Assembly: GCF_000368965.1 (NCBI RefSeq)
Contig: NZ_KB849780.1
Location: forward strand, 1,054,145-1,118,144
Origin: Acinetobacter calcoaceticus DSM 30006 = CIP 81.8
Lineage (GTDB): Bacteria > Pseudomonadota > Gammaproteobacteria > Pseudomonadales > Moraxellaceae
DNA length: 64,000 nucleotides
Direction of reading: 5' to 3'
The translations under genes were made by a program, and so were the position numbers. The notes beneath the pieces were generated by a model. The model was not told where the DNA came from. It worked only from the letters and a program-made list of their open reading frames with translations, and made no database searches. Numbering within the stretch: position 1 is the first letter of the stretch; each line of letters opens with the position of its first letter. Shown piece after piece: positions 19,168-29,356 of this stretch.

Positions 19168-21129
19168 TTAGAAACTATAAGTCGCTTTTACAAAGTAATT
19201 GCGACCATAGAGTTTGGTATTAAAGGTTTTATTTTTATCTTCAAGATCAACATCAGTCAGGTTTTTTACACCATAATCCAATGTTAAACGTGGTGAAAGT
19301 GGTGACGTAAATGTCACGTCGTAAGTTGTATAAGCTGGTAACTCTTTAGTTGCTGAGTACATTTGTTTACCCACATAACTTACGCCAGCATTTACACGGA
19401 AATCTTCAACTGGCGCCCAAGAAATTGAACCATTAGCGAGCCACTCTGGTCGTTCAGTTAAATCTTTACCTGTAGTTTTGTTTTTTGCGTCTAAGTAAGT
19501 TGCATTTGCTTTCACACCTAAATTATCGGTGAAGTCATAACCACCAGTAAGTTCAACTCCTTTGAGTTCCGCACGGCTTACATTGGTCCAAATTTTTCTA
19601 AAATCGCCTTCTAAACGAGGGTCTCCATCACTTAGGGTAATCGCTTCAATCAGGTTCTTCACATCATTTTGGAAAACGGTAACTCCAGCATTCCAATTTG
19701 GTCGAGTCACAATTAAAGAAGCTTCATAGTTGGTGCTTTCTTCAGGATCTAAGTTAGGGTTACCTCGAATATGGCAACTACCACCACATGAGATCATTGA
19801 ATAATTGATATCTAACTGTGCTGGAGATGGAACCTTATATGCCTGTCCTACACCACCTTTAAGGATGACACCTTCTGCTAACTCATATGTTAAATAGGCT
19901 TTGCCTGTTGATTTGCCATCAAAGTCATCAAAATCGTCATAACGACCACCTAAAGTTAATGTCAGTGCATCGTTAATGTGGGTATCGTTTTGAACAAATA
20001 CACCGTAGCTCTTCTGCTGGTTTTTTCCAGTGCCGATATAACTCACAACATCGGTAATTTTCTGGTCTTTATAATCAAAACCTGCTGTGGTGTTATTCAT
20101 CAGCCAATCAAAGTTAGCAAAAGCACGTCCAATTAAATTTTCTTGCTTATATTGACGACTTTGCGGTGCATCATACTCGCTGTCGTAATCATAAATTTTG
20201 GCTGTTTCTTTACCAATATAAGCTTCTGTTTTACCCCATCCCCATTTTCCGCGGTGCGCAATCCCCACATTGGTACGTTTCATTTCTGATTCTTGAATGG
20301 AAGTTGCGGCATCTTGGGTCAGTGGTCGTTTATCGTTGTTATAACCCAAATCTAGGTCTAAAGTTTGTTGGTCGTTGATATCCCAACTTAAAGTACCGTT
20401 TACGTTTTTCGTATCTTTCTCTACAAAGTACGCGCCATCTGGATCTGGTTTACCATTTCGATACCATGCATCACGGTTATATGCGTCACCGGCCAAAGTA
20501 AAACTTAGATTGTCAGTTAAACCGCCATATAAATTAAATCCGTAACGAAATTGATCTTTACCATTTCCACGGTCGGCTCGATTATATTGCCCAAAGATCG
20601 AACCATGAAGCTGCCCATCTTCGGCTTTTTTGGTAATGATATTGATTACACCACCCATGGCATCTGCACCATAAAGTGATGACATTGGCCCACGAATGAC
20701 TTCAACACGTTCGATACTATTTAAAGGAATTGCACTCCAGTCAAAGTCATTACCTCGCCACATTGCGCCGTTCGATGACATGCGTTTGCCATTGAGTAAG
20801 ATGAGTGTGTAGTTACCCGATGTGTTGAGCATTCCTCGTATAACAATCTTATCTTGCCCACTATTGTAGTTATAAACCCCAGCTTGTTTTTGTAAAACAT
20901 CAGCAAGACTAAGTGCTGCACTACGCTCAATCTCTTCACTCGTGATCACACTAATCGATGCGGGTGCTTTATCAACATCTTGTTCTTTTAATGCTGCTGA
21001 AACCACAATAGTTTTAAGTTTTTGAACTGGTTCGGTATTGCCCTGCTGTTCACTATCTGTATTTGCTTGAACGGCGAACGGAAGCAGTGTTGAGATGGCG
21101 ACCACCAGCGCCTTTTTAGTTAACGTCAT
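19168..21129 (-). CDS. TonB-dependent ferric-catecholate receptor (Om73-like)
   Basis: A 653-residue outer-membrane receptor for ferric siderophore. I chose the ATG at 21129 (MTLTKKALVV...), which gives a clean signal peptide ending FAVQA and has AAGGG upstream; an earlier start at 21162 adds eleven residues before the signal. The plug domain holds VDKAPASISVITSEEIER and VEVIRGPMSSLYGADAMGGVINIITKK. The 22-strand barrel ends in aromatic YSF. About 73 kDa, it agrees with the om73 product described beside the dhb genes of A. baumannii 8399. Two Fur-box-like sequences precede it, so iron repression is expected. Ligand is presumed to be the product of the NRPS cluster. Confidence 0.92.
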   Translation of the reverse strand: MTLTKKALVVAISTLLPFAVQANTDSEQQGNTEPVQKLKTIVVSAALKEQDVDKAPASISVITSEEIERSAALSLADVLQKQAGVYNYNSGQDKIVIRGMLNTSGNYTLILLNGKRMSSNGAMWRGNDFDWSAIPLNSIERVEVIRGPMSSLYGADAMGGVINIITKKAEDGQLHGSIFGQYNRADRGNGKDQFRYGFNLYGGLTDNLSFTLAGDAYNRDAWYRNGKPDPDGAYFVEKDTKNVNGTLSWDINDQQTLDLDLGYNNDKRPLTQDAATSIQESEMKRTNVGIAHRGKWGWGKTEAYIGKETAKIYDYDSEYDAPQSRQYKQENLIGRAFANFDWLMNNTTAGFDYKDQKITDVVSYIGTGKNQQKSYGVFVQNDTHINDALTLTLGGRYDDFDDFDGKSTGKAYLTYELAEGVILKGGVGQAYKVPSPAQLDINYSMISCGGSCHIRGNPNLDPEESTNYEASLIVTRPNWNAGVTVFQNDVKNLIEAITLSDGDPRLEGDFRKIWTNVSRAELKGVELTGGYDFTDNLGVKANATYLDAKNKTTGKDLTERPEWLANGSISWAPVEDFRVNAGVSYVGKQMYSATKELPAYTTYDVTFTSPLSPRLTLDYGVKNLTDVDLEDKNKTFNTKLYGRNYFVKATYSF

Positions 21130-21164
21130 TTCTCGGCCCTTGTTTTGGATAATGATTACCATGT

Positions 21165-21183
21165 GATAATTATTATCATTTAT
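21165..21183 (-). promoter_or_regulatory. Fur-box-like site upstream of TonB receptor
   Basis: GATAATTATTATCATTTAT matches the 19-base Fur consensus at 14 positions by eye. It lies 36 bases upstream of the chosen start of the receptor gene, on the receptor side of the divergent promoter region. Confidence 0.65.
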
Positions 21184-21245
21184 GATGTGCCGAGCATCAT
21201 ATACGCATGACTTTTACTGATCAAGATAAAAATAATTATTAGTTA

Positions 21246-21264
21246 TATAATGATAATCATTATT
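21246..21264 (+). promoter_or_regulatory. Strong Fur box between receptor and RND gene
   Basis: TATAATGATAATCATTATT differs from the Fur consensus only at the two end bases by eye. It lies midway between the divergent receptor and RND genes and probably represses both in iron-replete cells. Confidence 0.85.
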
Positions 21265-21346
21265 GTTTGTGCTGTAAAAAAGCGTTACCATTACACGTTC
21301 GTGTGCCTAAAAACCTATTTAAAACAAGCTTAAAGTAGACATAACA

Positions 21347-24300
21347 ATGCTCTCTCGATTTTTTATATATCACCCTATCTTTGTTTCTGTCATTGCAATC
21401 ACTATTCTTATTTTTGGTTTTTTTGCCACTTTAGCAATGCCTGTTGAACGGTATCCAAACCTTGCTCCGCCCAGTGTCACTGTTGTTGCAAACTACCGTG
21501 GTGCAGCTGCTGACACTGTAGAAGAAAGCGTGACCCAAATTTTAGAACAACAAATCAAAGGTCTGGATAATTTGCTTTACTTTACGTCCTATAGTGAATC
21601 ATCGGGAACGAGCAGCATTGATATTCACTTTAAAATTGGAACAGATATTGATAAAGCACAGTTACAAGTACAAAACCGAATTAATGCTGCGTTAAACCGG
21701 TTGCCTGAGGAAGTTCAAAGACAAGGCGTAAATATATGGAAAACCACGGGTGATATGCTGCTTATTGTTGGGCTATATGATGAAACAGGAAAAGCCAGCA
21801 ATATTGAATTATCTGATTATATGGTGAATCACTTTGAACAACCTTTAAGCCAACTCCAAGGAATTGGTGAGGTTGATGTTTTTGGTTCGAGTTATGCCAT
21901 GCGAATTTGGTTAAATCCAAATCAGCTTAGAAATTACCAACTTGTGCCGAGTGATATTGAACAGGCGCTCGAAGATTATAATACCCAAATTGCTGCTGGT
22001 TCGATTGGTGCAATGCCTTCCGCTTCTGACCAGAATATTTATGCAAAAGTAAAAGCAGGTTCACGTTTAAAAACAATAGATGATTTTAAGTCGGTAGTAG
22101 TTAAAGCGAATATTGATGGAAGCCTTGTTTATTTAAAAGATGTTGCGAGAGTCGAATTAGGTGCAGAAAATTATGAAAGCATTAATACGCTTAATGGTTA
22201 TCCATCGGCAGGCCTAGGTATTTCTTTAAGTCCTGATGCCAATGCAATTGAGACTTCTGCCCTCATTAAAGAAAAAATGGCTCAGCTTAGCCAGCATTTA
22301 CCAGCCGGATATAAAATTGTCTATCCAAGAGATAATACCCCATTTATTGAAGAGTCAATTAAGCAGGTCATTATCACTTTGCTTGAAGCGATTGTATTGG
22401 TAGTGATCGTTATGTACCTCTTTTTACAAAATTGGCGTGCGACTCTTATTCCAACCATTACGGTTCCTATTGTAATTAGTGGCACATTTGTTGTGTTGTA
22501 TTTGTTTGGAATGAGTATTAACACCCTTACCCTATTTGCACTGGTTTTAGCGATTGGGTTGCTGGTGGATGACACGATTGTCGTGGTCGAAAATGTTGAA
22601 CGACTTATGCATGAACAACAGCTGAGTGTACGTGAAGCTTGTTTAATGTCCATGCAAGAGATTAGCGGTGCATTGGTTGGTATTACACTGGTATTAACTG
22701 CGGTATTTATCCCAATGGCTTTTTTTAGTGGTTCGACGGGTATGATTTACCGTCAGTTTTCTATTACCTTAGCGGCAGCCATGTTGTTATCGCTATTTGT
22801 TGCAATGACTATTACACCAGCAATGTGCGCAGTTTTATTAAAAAAGCACAATAAAAAGCCAAAATGGGGACAAGCACTTGAGCTTGCTCTTCAAAAAGTT
22901 AGATCAACTTTTAGTTTTTTATCCGTTCGCCTAATTCAGTTCAAAGTCTTTTCCAGCCTGTTAGTTGTGAGCATAGCGGTTATTTTATTTATGATTTACC
23001 GCGGCTTGCCTACAAGCTTTATTCCTAATGAAGATCAAGGACTACTCGCTGTTCCCTATAGTTTGCATAATAGTGCTTCAATGAGTCAGACCGAAGAAGT
23101 TGGAAAGCTCGTCAATAATTATTTTTTTGAACATGAAGCCAAAAATATTAATACCGTACTTGTGGTGAATGGACAAAATTTTTCAGGGAGCGGTCCAAAT
23201 CTAGGCATGGCGTTTATTTCGCTTAAACATTGGAATGAGCGTAAAGGTGAAGCCAATACGGCAAGTGCTATTCGTGAACGTGCTCAAACTTATTTGCAAA
23301 AAAACTTGCCAGCTAAAGTCATGGTAGGAATGCCACCAAGTGTATCTGGTTTAGGTCAGTCTGATGCTTTGGAACTTTGGCTTAGAGATGTAAATGGTCA
23401 AGGGCGCGATGAATTAATCAAACAATATAAAGCCTTAGAAAAAGAGGCGCGGAACTATTCAGCATTTGAAAATCTAAGTCCCCTTGTGAGTGAAGATAAA
23501 GCCGAAGTATTTATTCAACTCGATCAAAATAAGGCAAAAATGCTTGGAATTGATCAGCAAGCGATACGTTCAACACTATCGACTGCTTGGGGTGGAAACT
23601 ATGTTGGTGATTTTGTTGAAAGAGGTCGAATTAAAAGAATTATTATGCAAGGTGACTCTGAATTTCGCTCTAAACCCGAAGACTTAGCTTACTGGCATGT
23701 GCGAAACAATACAGGAGGAATGCTTTCCCTCGCCCATTTTGCTCAAAGTCAGTGGACTGGTGGACCGGAAGCTTTAACTCGGTTTATGGGATTAGCTGCT
23801 ATACAACTTGAAGCGAATGTTAGTCCAGGCTTTAGTTCAGGACAAGCCATGCAAGAACTTACGGATATGGTTGCTAAACAATCTGGTGTAGATGTTGCGT
23901 GGAGTGGCCTCTCGTTACAAGAGCAGCAGTCTAATCGGCAGGCTATCTTTTTATATGTCATTTCTATTTTGTTTATTTTCTTATGTTTGGCAGCCTTATA
24001 TGAAAGTTGGAAAGTACCATTCATCATTTTATTAGGTCTACCTTTAGGAATTACGGGCACTATTATTTTTGCCAAGATCTTTAACTTACCTAATGATGTT
24101 TATTTTCAAATTGCCCTATTAACGGGTATTGGCTTGTCTTGTAAGAATGCAATTCTAATTGTGGAGTTTGCGACTCAAGCACTCAAACAAGGAAAAAGTA
24201 AAATCGACGCAGCAAGTGAAGCGTTAAAGTTGCGTTTACGCCCAATTTTGATGACCTCCCTTGCTTTTGGTGCGGGTGTTATTCCTTTAATCTTTGCAAC

Positions 24301-24508
24301 AGGTGCAGGCGCTGCTAGCCGTTATGAAATTGGCATGAGCGTATTTGGAAGTGTTGTGTTTGGTACTTTACTTGTACCGCTATTTACGGTGTTTTTCTTT
24401 GTTATGATTCATAGTGTGCCAAGTTTTCAGTGGTCAATGAGCAAACTCAGGTTTACTCGAACTTTGAAATTTAGCCGCCGTATTAAAAAAGATAATACCT
24501 CTTTCTAA
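21347..24508 (+). CDS. RND-family transporter of the siderophore locus (P114-like)
   Basis: A 1053-residue HAE1-type RND inner-membrane transporter. It begins MLSRFFIYHPIFVSVIAI and has the proton-relay aspartates in GLLVDDTIVVVENVERLM, plus the second membrane cluster ending near residue 1030. It is related to AdeB in the same window but clearly diverged. No periplasmic adaptor or outer-membrane channel gene accompanies it. Gene position (divergent from the receptor, convergent with entB) matches p114 of A. baumannii 8399. A role in exporting the catechol siderophore or its precursors is likely but unproven; it would need an adaptor from elsewhere, such as AdeA. Confidence 0.88.
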   Translation: MLSRFFIYHPIFVSVIAITILIFGFFATLAMPVERYPNLAPPSVTVVANYRGAAADTVEESVTQILEQQIKGLDNLLYFTSYSESSGTSSIDIHFKIGTDIDKAQLQVQNRINAALNRLPEEVQRQGVNIWKTTGDMLLIVGLYDETGKASNIELSDYMVNHFEQPLSQLQGIGEVDVFGSSYAMRIWLNPNQLRNYQLVPSDIEQALEDYNTQIAAGSIGAMPSASDQNIYAKVKAGSRLKTIDDFKSVVVKANIDGSLVYLKDVARVELGAENYESINTLNGYPSAGLGISLSPDANAIETSALIKEKMAQLSQHLPAGYKIVYPRDNTPFIEESIKQVIITLLEAIVLVVIVMYLFLQNWRATLIPTITVPIVISGTFVVLYLFGMSINTLTLFALVLAIGLLVDDTIVVVENVERLMHEQQLSVREACLMSMQEISGALVGITLVLTAVFIPMAFFSGSTGMIYRQFSITLAAAMLLSLFVAMTITPAMCAVLLKKHNKKPKWGQALELALQKVRSTFSFLSVRLIQFKVFSSLLVVSIAVILFMIYRGLPTSFIPNEDQGLLAVPYSLHNSASMSQTEEVGKLVNNYFFEHEAKNINTVLVVNGQNFSGSGPNLGMAFISLKHWNERKGEANTASAIRERAQTYLQKNLPAKVMVGMPPSVSGLGQSDALELWLRDVNGQGRDELIKQYKALEKEARNYSAFENLSPLVSEDKAEVFIQLDQNKAKMLGIDQQAIRSTLSTAWGGNYVGDFVERGRIKRIIMQGDSEFRSKPEDLAYWHVRNNTGGMLSLAHFAQSQWTGGPEALTRFMGLAAIQLEANVSPGFSSGQAMQELTDMVAKQSGVDVAWSGLSLQEQQSNRQAIFLYVISILFIFLCLAALYESWKVPFIILLGLPLGITGTIIFAKIFNLPNDVYFQIALLTGIGLSCKNAILIVEFATQALKQGKSKIDAASEALKLRLRPILMTSLAFGAGVIPLIFATGAGAASRYEIGMSVFGSVVFGTLLVPLFTVFFFVMIHSVPSFQWSMSKLRFTRTLKFSRRIKKDNTSF

Positions 24509-24520
24509 TTGTTAAAATAA

Positions 24521-24551
24521 AAAAATGGCAGATATTAAATCTGCCATTTTT
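24521..24551. terminator. Bidirectional terminator between RND gene and entB
   Basis: Perfect 13-bp inverted repeat AAAAATGGCAGAT / ATCTGCCATTTTT with a five-base loop and A/T runs on both sides, between two convergent genes. Confidence 0.92.
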
Positions 24552-24563
24552 TATTGTTTAGAT

Positions 24564-25433
24564 TTAGGCTACAAGCTTATCAATCCAAACTTCCAATGTT
24601 GGTTGTTCGGCTAAATCTTCAAAGCTGACCTGTGCACCATAAGCTTGCCATTTACCTACGAGTGTCATGAGGCGTACTGAATCAAGCCCAAGCATGAGTA
24701 AATCATCATTTAACTGAATGTCTGATACAGGAATCTGTAGCTGTTCACTCACCGCTAAGACAATACCTTCTTGAGTTAATGGCGATGCGGCTTGTTCAAG
24801 TTCCCAAGCACGAGTGACTTGTTGAGTTGTCATGACTTGCCCACATCGTGTACTTGCATATTTCAAAGCCATATCGTGCTCTTCACGACTAAAGTCAGCA
24901 AGTGCATCACCACATAAAAATGGTTGAATGTTTAGCATAAAGGCTTCTGCCGCACTCATGAGACAACCAATATGAGCATAAACACCACAAATAATGAGCT
25001 GATCGCGGTTTGACTCAAGCATAAGTTGCTCGAGTGGAGAAAACTTAAATGCGCTATAACGCCATTTTGTTAAAACGGTATCATTTTTCTGAGGCGTAAT
25101 TTCCGGCAATATTTGGGTAATATTTGGATCATCTTTTAGACCAGTTCCCCAGAAATCAGTTAATAATTGGCGATGTTCTGGCGTCTGGTTACCAGGTTGT
25201 GCGGTATAGACCACAGGGATATTAAACTTGTGTGCAGTTTCAATCAGTTCTTTGGTATTTTTAATCAATTCTGGAATGGGTTCTTGAGTCTGATCATAAA
25301 AATCTAAAAAATATTGCTGCATATCATGCACTAATAAAACAGCGCGGTTGGTATGCAACTGCCAATGTGTTTTATTCGCCGTAAATTCGTGTGCTTGGGG
25401 CATGCTGTAACTGGCAATTTTTGGAATACTCAT
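24564..25433 (-). CDS. entB: Isochorismatase / aryl carrier protein (EntB/DhbB)
   Basis: A 289-residue bifunctional protein. The N-terminal isochorismatase converts isochorismate to 2,3-dihydro-2,3-DHB: it shows RAVLLVHDMQQYF (catalytic Asp), LTKWRYSAF (Lys) and the CGVYAHIGCLMSA loop. The C-terminal aryl carrier domain has the phosphopantetheine site Ser in DDLLMLGLDSVRLM. The ATG at 25433 is preferred because AAGGAAA precedes it. It is the last gene of the entA-C-E-B operon (dhbACEB order). Confidence 0.95.
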   Translation of the reverse strand: MSIPKIASYSMPQAHEFTANKTHWQLHTNRAVLLVHDMQQYFLDFYDQTQEPIPELIKNTKELIETAHKFNIPVVYTAQPGNQTPEHRQLLTDFWGTGLKDDPNITQILPEITPQKNDTVLTKWRYSAFKFSPLEQLMLESNRDQLIICGVYAHIGCLMSAAEAFMLNIQPFLCGDALADFSREEHDMALKYASTRCGQVMTTQQVTRAWELEQAASPLTQEGIVLAVSEQLQIPVSDIQLNDDLLMLGLDSVRLMTLVGKWQAYGAQVSFEDLAEQPTLEVWIDKLVA

Positions 25434-25454
25434 CAAATTTTTCCTTTTTTATCT

Positions 25455-27119
25455 TTAAGCAAGAACATTGGTTTTAGTTTCAAGTTGTTGACGCAATCGT
25501 TTTTTGTCGATTTTTCCAAAGGCTGTATATGGAAATTGCTCGATAAATTCCACGCGATCTGGAATTTTGTAGGTCGCAAGGCCATAGTCTTTAAGGTGTT
25601 GGCGTACTGACATCGCAAGACGAATTGGACTTGGATCATCGCTTTGAGATTGCCATGCAACAAAGGCACAGCTTTTTTCACCCATGACCTCATCTGGCAT
25701 AGCAATCAATGCCGCTAAACGAATTTGCGAATGGGTTAGTAGAGCTTGTTCAACCTCTTCGGTCGCAATCTTTTCCCCAGCACGATTAATTTGTTCTTTA
25801 GAACGGCCTTCGACAACAATGCAGCCATCTTCACGAATACGAACTAAATCGCCAGTACGATAAAAACCATCAGGAGTAAAAGAGCGCTCATTGTGCTCTG
25901 GTGCTTGGTAATAACCGCGAATGGTATATGGGCCTCGTGTAAGCAAATGCCCCACTTGCCCAGCTTCTACTGGTTGATCGTTATCATCTAGCACTAAAAT
26001 TTCATCATCTTCAGAAATTTTTAAACCTTGTGTATGGATGATTTGGTCTTTCGTCATATCAAAACGGGTGTAGTTCACAAGCCCTTCAGCCATTCCAAAG
26101 ACTTGTTGCAGATTGACCTTAAACTCATCAATTAAACGTGAAGCAACTGCATCAGGTAATCGCGCTCCGCCAACTTGTAAGCAACGCAATGTCGATAAGA
26201 TTGGGTCTTGATCTTTTGCAGCTTTATCCATCCAAGGTCGAACTAATGCGGGAACTAGGCAGGCATCAGTAACACTATGTTTTTTTATTAATGGAAATGC
26301 CGTGTCAGGACTTGGATCAGTTCCTAAAACAACGGCACCACCTGCATAAAAAACACCTAAAGAACCAGCTGAGCTCATTGAAAAGTTATGGGCCGCAGGT
26401 AAAACCATGAGTAAGCGTGATGACTGGTCCAGATGGCAAATTTTAGCGCTCTCACGAACACTGTATAGGTAGTCGTCATGGGTACGTGGAATAAGCTTAG
26501 GAACCCCGGTACTTCCACCAGAAAGTTGTAAAAAAGCAACCTGATCTGCCGTAGTCGGCGAGATGGCTTCATCCAAAATATTGGTTTCTTTTAATAGGTC
26601 TTGAATGGCAACAAAGTTACCTGCATTTCCAAGTACAAATACATGTCGTAAGCAAGAAGCTGTTTGCTTAAGCTTTTCGGCAAGCTCTCGGTAGTCAAAT
26701 TTTTGTGCACCAAAATCAGCACAGAAATAAGCTTTTGCTTGAGTTTGTTTGAAAAAACTACTGAGTTCAGCGTAGCGATGTGCAGGTAAAGACATCACAG
26801 GTAGTGCACCAAGTCGAATAAGTGCAAAAAATAAAACGTAAAACTGATAGTGATTTGGCATCTGTACAACTGCCTTGTCACCTGCTCTTAGTCCATGTTG
26901 ATATAAGTGGCTTGTACAGCAATCGACTAAATAATCGAACTCAGAGTAACTAACGGCTTTGTCACCATCATAGATTGCAATATTTTTCGGGTACTTTTGC
27001 GCACTTTCACGCAAGAAGTCACTCAAGTTTTGTCCAAGCCAATAACCCTTTTTACGGTAAATCTCAGCGAAATCTGCTGGATATGGCACGGCACCATCCA
27101 AATAAACCTGTGTTGTCAT
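25455..27119 (-). CDS. entE: 2,3-dihydroxybenzoate-AMP ligase (EntE/DhbE)
   Basis: A 554-residue stand-alone adenylation enzyme that activates 2,3-DHB and loads it on the EntB carrier. Seen are LQLSGGSTGVPKLIPRTHDDY (A3 loop), AAHNFSMSSAGSLGV (the Asn and Ser of the DHB pocket), [24 protein letters not shown] and the C-terminal Lys in FGKIDKKRL. Its start overlaps the entC stop by four bases. Confidence 0.95.
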   Translation of the reverse strand: MTTQVYLDGAVPYPADFAEIYRKKGYWLGQNLSDFLRESAQKYPKNIAIYDGDKAVSYSEFDYLVDCCTSHLYQHGLRAGDKAVVQMPNHYQFYVLFFALIRLGALPVMSLPAHRYAELSSFFKQTQAKAYFCADFGAQKFDYRELAEKLKQTASCLRHVFVLGNAGNFVAIQDLLKETNILDEAISPTTADQVAFLQLSGGSTGVPKLIPRTHDDYLYSVRESAKICHLDQSSRLLMVLPAAHNFSMSSAGSLGVFYAGGAVVLGTDPSPDTAFPLIKKHSVTDACLVPALVRPWMDKAAKDQDPILSTLRCLQVGGARLPDAVASRLIDEFKVNLQQVFGMAEGLVNYTRFDMTKDQIIHTQGLKISEDDEILVLDDNDQPVEAGQVGHLLTRGPYTIRGYYQAPEHNERSFTPDGFYRTGDLVRIREDGCIVVEGRSKEQINRAGEKIATEEVEQALLTHSQIRLAALIAMPDEVMGEKSCAFVAWQSQSDDPSPIRLAMSVRQHLKDYGLATYKIPDRVEFIEQFPYTAFGKIDKKRLRQQLETKTNVLA

Positions 27120-28354
27120 ATGTTTAATCCCTGAATTGGCAGTTGGTTTGGTGAAATCTGAAATCCATCCAGCACAGTACGGAATTTTGCGGCAGTTTCA
27201 GCATGTTCAGCTTGCGGACGAGAAGCTTCCACAATGCCTGCACCAGCAAATAAACGCGCAATATTTTGATAAATTCGGGCACAACGGACCGTCACCGACC
27301 ATTCACCATTACCTTGTTCATCTGCCCAGCCCATCGTTCCTGCAAATAATTCACGGTTAAATGGTTCAAGTTGCTGGATTAATTCTTTAGCAATTGAACT
27401 AGGTTCTCCACAAATTGCAGGTGTTGGGTGAAGGCGCTCAATTAAGTCGAAAACATGAGTATCAGCTTGTTTTAACTCACCAGTAATATGCGATGCTAAA
27501 TGCCAAAGACGTTTGGTACGAATAAGAGAAGGTAGTTTAGGAACATGTAATTGCTTACAAAAAGGTGTGAGTTCATCTGCAATCATTTCAATCACAAGTG
27601 CATGTTCATGTTGATCTTTTTGTGAGGCAAGCAATGCTCTAGCATTGTTTTGGTCTATAGTCGGGTCATCATCACGAGCCAATGTGCCCGCAACGGGTTT
27701 ACTCCAGATTTTTGTATTTTGCTTTGCAATTAATAGTTCTGGACTTGCACCAACAAACCAACCTTCACTTTGAGGATGTCTCGCAACAGCGTAGTTATAA
27801 CCTTCAGGATTATGCTTGGCTAAATTGAAAAATAAGTCTGAGACTGGAATATTTTGTTCATATTCAAGTTGTAAAATGCGGGCTAGAACGGCTTTATCCA
27901 GTTTCTTTGCCTGCATTTGCTGAACAAGATATTCAACTTGCTGCTGATAATGTTCACCTAACGGGAAATAATCGGCCTTGTTTAATCTTAAAGAACTAAG
28001 ATCGAGATCAGATTGTGCATAGAGGACCTTCTGACATATTTTTGCATTTTGCATGAGCATTAAATTGACATCTGCTGCCGAGCAAAACGGCAGTCCGCCC
28101 ATAATCTTGACGTCTTTATAACCGTCGGTAATCGCTTGCTGTAATTGAATTCGAGCTTCTTGTAGCCAATCTTTTAAAAGGCTATTTTTAGCGACCTGAA
28201 TGTCTTGTAATTTCTGATGACTATTGATTGTGTATTCTGGCGTGGTAAAAATAAAACCAGCATCATGTCCACACTTTAGAACCTCTTGAGCAAGTGCAAC
28301 GTGGCTTTCAGTAAAATTTTCTCGTTGGATAAAATACGGATGCTGTGCCGACAT
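27116..28354 (-). CDS. entC: Isochorismate synthase (EntC/DhbC)
   Basis: A 412-residue chorismate-utilising enzyme that converts chorismate to isochorismate, the first step of DHB synthesis. C-terminal motifs are complete: GASPELLI, SKPVAGTLARDDDP, LHPTPAICGEPSSIAKELI, ELFAGTMGWADEQGNGEWSVTVRCARI and LFAGAGIVEASRPQAE. Translationally coupled to entE. Confidence 0.95.
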   Translation of the reverse strand: MSAQHPYFIQRENFTESHVALAQEVLKCGHDAGFIFTTPEYTINSHQKLQDIQVAKNSLLKDWLQEARIQLQQAITDGYKDVKIMGGLPFCSAADVNLMLMQNAKICQKVLYAQSDLDLSSLRLNKADYFPLGEHYQQQVEYLVQQMQAKKLDKAVLARILQLEYEQNIPVSDLFFNLAKHNPEGYNYAVARHPQSEGWFVGASPELLIAKQNTKIWSKPVAGTLARDDDPTIDQNNARALLASQKDQHEHALVIEMIADELTPFCKQLHVPKLPSLIRTKRLWHLASHITGELKQADTHVFDLIERLHPTPAICGEPSSIAKELIQQLEPFNRELFAGTMGWADEQGNGEWSVTVRCARIYQNIARLFAGAGIVEASRPQAEHAETAAKFRTVLDGFQISPNQLPIQGLNI

Positions 28355-28398
28355 CTCGTGACTCCTTATACCGTTATTTTGTTGTAATGAATGAGTGT

Positions 28399-29169
28399 TT
28401 AAACGCCTAAAGTGGCTCCCCCATCAACCACAATTTCTTGCATGGTAATTTGTGCTGCTTGATCGGAAAGTAAAAAGCTGACTGTATTTGCAATGTCTTC
28501 AGGCTGGGCTAATTTTCTTAAAGGAATGCCTGTTCGATATTGACTTAAATCGCCATCAATTACCGCTGGTGGCAGCGCATTGTCCGTCCATAACTGCTGC
28601 TGCATTTGAGTTAAAGTTGAGCCAGGTGAAACAATGTTGAGTCGTACCTGATGAGGTGCGATTTCAAGCGCAAGATTACGACAGTAGTGGCTGAGCGCGG
28701 CTTTACTAGTTGCATACATGCCAAGTTGTATCCGTGGCATACGTGAACTATTTGAGCTAATCGTGACAATACTTCCCTGTTTTTTCTCACAAAAATGTTT
28801 GGCAAGTTGTTGACTAATCGCAATAGGAGCCATGACATTTACCGCAAAAAGTGTTTCCCAGTCTTCTGTTTTTGCTTCAAGCATAGAACGCATAATCAAG
28901 ACACCTGCTGCGTTCACTAAACCTGTAATGTTGTGCTTTTCTAAAAGATCGGCAATAAGCTTCTGAGTGGCTTGTTGCTGTGTAATGTCCTGTGAAATGC
29001 CTTGCCAACGTAAACATTCATCTGATGTCAGGTTTTTGCTGATTTCCCATTGTTCTGGGTTTTCCTGCTGATCAATACCGATCACTTGATACCCTTGTTG
29101 CAATAATTGCTTTGCAATAGCAGCTCCGATACCTCTTGCAGCACCTGTGACTACGATGGTAGAGCTCAT
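28399..29169 (-). CDS. entA: 2,3-dihydro-2,3-dihydroxybenzoate dehydrogenase (EntA/DhbA)
   Basis: A 257-residue short-chain dehydrogenase that oxidises dihydro-DHB to 2,3-DHB with NAD. It has the Rossmann motif TGAARGIGAAIA, the NAAG motif (VNAAGVL), catalytic Ser plus YxxxK (MYATSKAALSHY), and ends EIVVDGGATLGV. I chose the ATG at 29169 because GGAG lies seven bases before it; an in-frame start at 29211 would add 14 residues lacking homology. First gene of entACEB, behind a Fur-box-like site. Confidence 0.93.
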   Translation of the reverse strand: MSSTIVVTGAARGIGAAIAKQLLQQGYQVIGIDQQENPEQWEISKNLTSDECLRWQGISQDITQQQATQKLIADLLEKHNITGLVNAAGVLIMRSMLEAKTEDWETLFAVNVMAPIAISQQLAKHFCEKKQGSIVTISSNSSRMPRIQLGMYATSKAALSHYCRNLALEIAPHQVRLNIVSPGSTLTQMQQQLWTDNALPPAVIDGDLSQYRTGIPLRKLAQPEDIANTVSFLLSDQAAQITMQEIVVDGGATLGV

Positions 29170-29218
29170 GTTCTTACTCCAGTCTGATTTGATCACTAAA
29201 TTGCGCAACATAATTGCA

Positions 29219-29237
29219 AATAATTATCATTATTATC
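29219..29237 (-). promoter_or_regulatory. Fur-box-like site upstream of entACEB
   Basis: AATAATTATCATTATTATC matches the Fur consensus at about 15 of 19 positions by eye and sits 50 bases upstream of the entA start. Confidence 0.7.
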
Positions 29238-29356
29238 AAGAGCGATAAATATCAAACATAAGATTACAATCTAAATTAAGTTATTTATTAACCATATTTT
29301 TAACTTAAATTATTGTTTTTAATTGATATTAATAAAACTCATCTTTTTTTATTGAT

